From: Zancudomyces culisetae
Lineage: Eukaryota > Kickxellomycota > Harpellomycetes > Harpellales > Legeriomycetaceae
Reading direction: 5' to 3'
Length of the DNA stretch: 46,864 nucleotides
Assembly (NCBI GenBank): GCA_001969505.1
Contig: LSSK01000940.1
Coordinates: forward strand, 1 to 46,864
Shown here piece after piece: positions 45,301-46,864 of this stretch. Made by a program: the position numbers and the translations under genes. A model generated the notes under the pieces. That model saw nothing but the letters and a program-made list of their open reading frames with translations. It was not told the DNA's origin and made no database searches. Positions within the stretch are counted from its first letter, which is position 1. The number at the start of each line of letters is the position of its first letter.

Positions 45301-46476
45301 TTATTTTTTTGAAATCATATTTTTGCCTCCCGAGATTGCAAACTTAAAATACCTGACAATCTAACTACAGTTTTCTTTAATTTTTTGGTGTTTGTTTGTG
45401 TATTTTATTTCAATCCAAAGTAAGCCATTAAATCAAACTGGAGGTCCTTATCAAATAAACCGGTATATTATCGTTATAAATATACATCTTCTACAGTGAT
45501 AAAATTTTTATTCTGGTTTAAGGGAGCTATTTACTGCCTATATTTTCATATAGCAAGGTATTCTGGAGTAATTTAAATAAAATAAGCTTTGCTTTTCTAA
45601 AGGTTTATAGATTGTATTTACTAATTTTTTTTTTATGTTTTTTTTACAATATCCTGTAATCTCTTGATCACTCTGAGCATTCTTGATGAAAAGGGAGATT
45701 TGGCAAAATTACGATATTTGTGGGATAAAAAGTGCAACTGTCCGCTGAATAAAAGCATCAACACCTAACTTCCCACTGGGAAAGATGGAAATGAACGACG
45801 TTAAGTTACGAACATTTAATGTATCGGGTGTTTTGCTGTTTTACTTTTTTTTTTCATGGATAGTTGACATTTTAATTTTTCCTTTTTAAGTTGCGCTCTA
45901 AAAATAATACTATCAACGCTGGTTCTACGTTCTCTTGTAATATGAAGCATAATAATACGCTGTAGAAAATTTTTTTATTTGATTGATATCCAATAGCTGG
46001 TATTAATAATTATGGTTTTGGTATGTTTAAAAACCCGGATTAGGGAAAATGAGATGCAAACAAAAAAAACCAGTTAACAAAAGGCAAAAAGTCAAAAACC
46101 AAAATAGTTGAGCTGCATTAAGTAATAATTAAACTTTTACTAATAAATTGTAATGACAAATATGAACTATAACCAACAAAACAGTTGTACATGAATACCA
46201 TGTACATGTTAAAAATGCTACTCCCAGAAATCATATTGCATGATATTTTATTTTTATAAAGTTAAAAAGCCGCCAATAATTAGAATTTTGAACAAATATT
46301 ACACAATTTCATTTAATTACAATTACTTGATACAGCTAAGTTTATTAGAGATACTTCGAAGCTAGGTTGTATTTTCGAATTGTAAAACTAGGTTGTTTTA
46401 CAAATCTTTAAGATAATTCAAGGTTCTCTCTTTATTAGTGTTGCAAGAGTGTCATAGATAAAAATGGAGAGAAAGT

Positions 46477-46489
46477 AAAAGTATAAAAG
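46477..46489 (+). promoter_or_regulatory. TATA-type promoter element of the second secreted-protein gene
   Basis: AAAAGTATAAAAG, identical over 13 bases to the element at 40770-40782, 147 nt before the ATG at 46636. Confidence 0.6.
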
Positions 46490-46635
46490 TAGAACAATTT
46501 CTAATGAATTCAAAAAATTCGTCTACAATTGAAGTCTCTTCAAGTAACAGATTAAAGCATCACTACAGTGGTTTCCATTGAAATATTATATTAGCGCACA
46601 AGCTACACACAAACTGATTAAACTGAATATCAAAA

Positions 46636-46864
46636 ATGGTAAAGTCAACACTCACACTCCTCGCAGCCGCACTTGTCACAGTATCAGTAAATGCTGCTGT
46701 CGTCCCAAAACCAAAAGAAAACACCGGCCCTATGCAACCGCTAATAGGACAAGTTCCGAACTTTGGAAGATTTGCCCTACCTGCTCGTCCTGCCTTTAAC
46801 AAACGGTTTGTCGTTTCAGCCTACCACAAGAGTACTAAAAAAGAGGAGAAAGTTGCTCCAGTTG
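46636..46864 (+). CDS. Second small secreted pro-protein (3' truncated by the window end)
   Basis: Open from ATG 46636 to the window edge (76 codons and one base). The first residues, MVKSTLTLLAAALVTVSVNA, form a clear signal peptide. A Pro-rich pro-segment (VPKPK, GPMQPLIGQVP, ALPARPAF) leads to a dibasic NKR at about residue 52-54, a likely Kex2 site, then FVVSAYHKST and a Lys/Glu stretch. The layout (M-[IV]-K-S start, short pro-region, dibasic cut, beta strand directly after) parallels the protein at 40877. The AAAATG context and the TATA-type element are also shared. No stop or cysteine is visible yet, so the family cannot be settled. The overlapping frames on either strand are weaker, since they lack a signal peptide or known content. 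Confidence 0.65.
   Translation, partial: MVKSTLTLLAAALVTVSVNAAVVPKPKENTGPMQPLIGQVPNFGRFALPARPAFNKRFVVSAYHKSTKKEEKVAPV

Larger units (their letters stand above)
41348..46635. other. 5.3 kb extremely AT-rich desert
   Basis: No gene supported. GC falls to about 10 percent over single 60-nt lines (for example 42301-42360). It contains a cluster of TGATACA-type direct and inverted copies (42234-42470) and many A/T runs. The longest frame, 44611-44808 on the minus strand, is a 65-codon hydrophobic translation without further support. Confidence 0.6.

Noticed and set aside
46563-46802. 79-codon minus-strand and 73-codon + strand frames at the window end
   Set aside because: They overlap the signal-peptide frame starting at 46636 in other phases; only that frame has a signal sequence and a promoter match.

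Overview
The window is nuclear DNA from a fungus. The evidence is a fungal gene set (C-terminal indole-glycerol-phosphate synthase, EXO84, PTA1/symplekin, a CRH-type GH16 cell-wall protein with a GPI-type tail, SWF1, BCD1), short spliceosomal introns of about 35-215 nt with GTAAGT-like donors, and a very AT-rich background. RNF5/RNF185-type and RCK/MAK-type genes, many introns in some genes and long AT-rich deserts suggest an early-diverging lineage rather than a budding yeast. That placement is an inference. I found no rRNA, tRNA, CRISPR array, transposase or viral gene.

Left block (1-11.4 kb) is compact. The 3' end of a tryptophan-biosynthesis gene (+) converges on EXO84 (-). A five-exon RNF5-type ER ubiquitin ligase (-) and a three-exon PTA1/symplekin gene (-) follow. 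Coding DNA here is relatively GC-rich, with many simple repeats that encode Gln, Asn, Glu/Lys and Ser runs.

Middle block (11.4-27.4 kb): a 3.9 kb gene-free stretch leads to an intronless forkhead factor (+), a PEX1-like peroxisomal AAA ATPase (+), an intron-rich SWF1-type DHHC palmitoyltransferase (+), an RCK/MAK/IME2-type kinase (+) and, convergent with it, a three-unit polyubiquitin gene (-).

Right block (27.4-46.9 kb) is gene-sparse: a CRH-like GH16 protein (-) that lacks most of its catalytic motif, an F-box/propeller protein (+), a seven-TM secretory-pathway membrane protein (+), a four-exon BCD1 box C/D snoRNA factor (-), and two small secreted pro-proteins (+). The last two lie either side of a 5.3 kb AT desert and share a 13-bp TATA-type promoter element. 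The second runs off the window end.

The genes are mostly unrelated housekeeping functions, so there is no operon-like system. Splice models were rebuilt by hand. They close in frame for RNF5, PTA1, CRH, the F-box gene, BCD1 and SWF1, although the last SWF1 intron is ambiguous. I did not find a convincing wholly new system. The best leads are the secreted-protein pair, the GC-AG intron inside the RING motif, the degenerate CRH and PEX1-like enzymes, and a sharp strand-composition switch inside PTA1.
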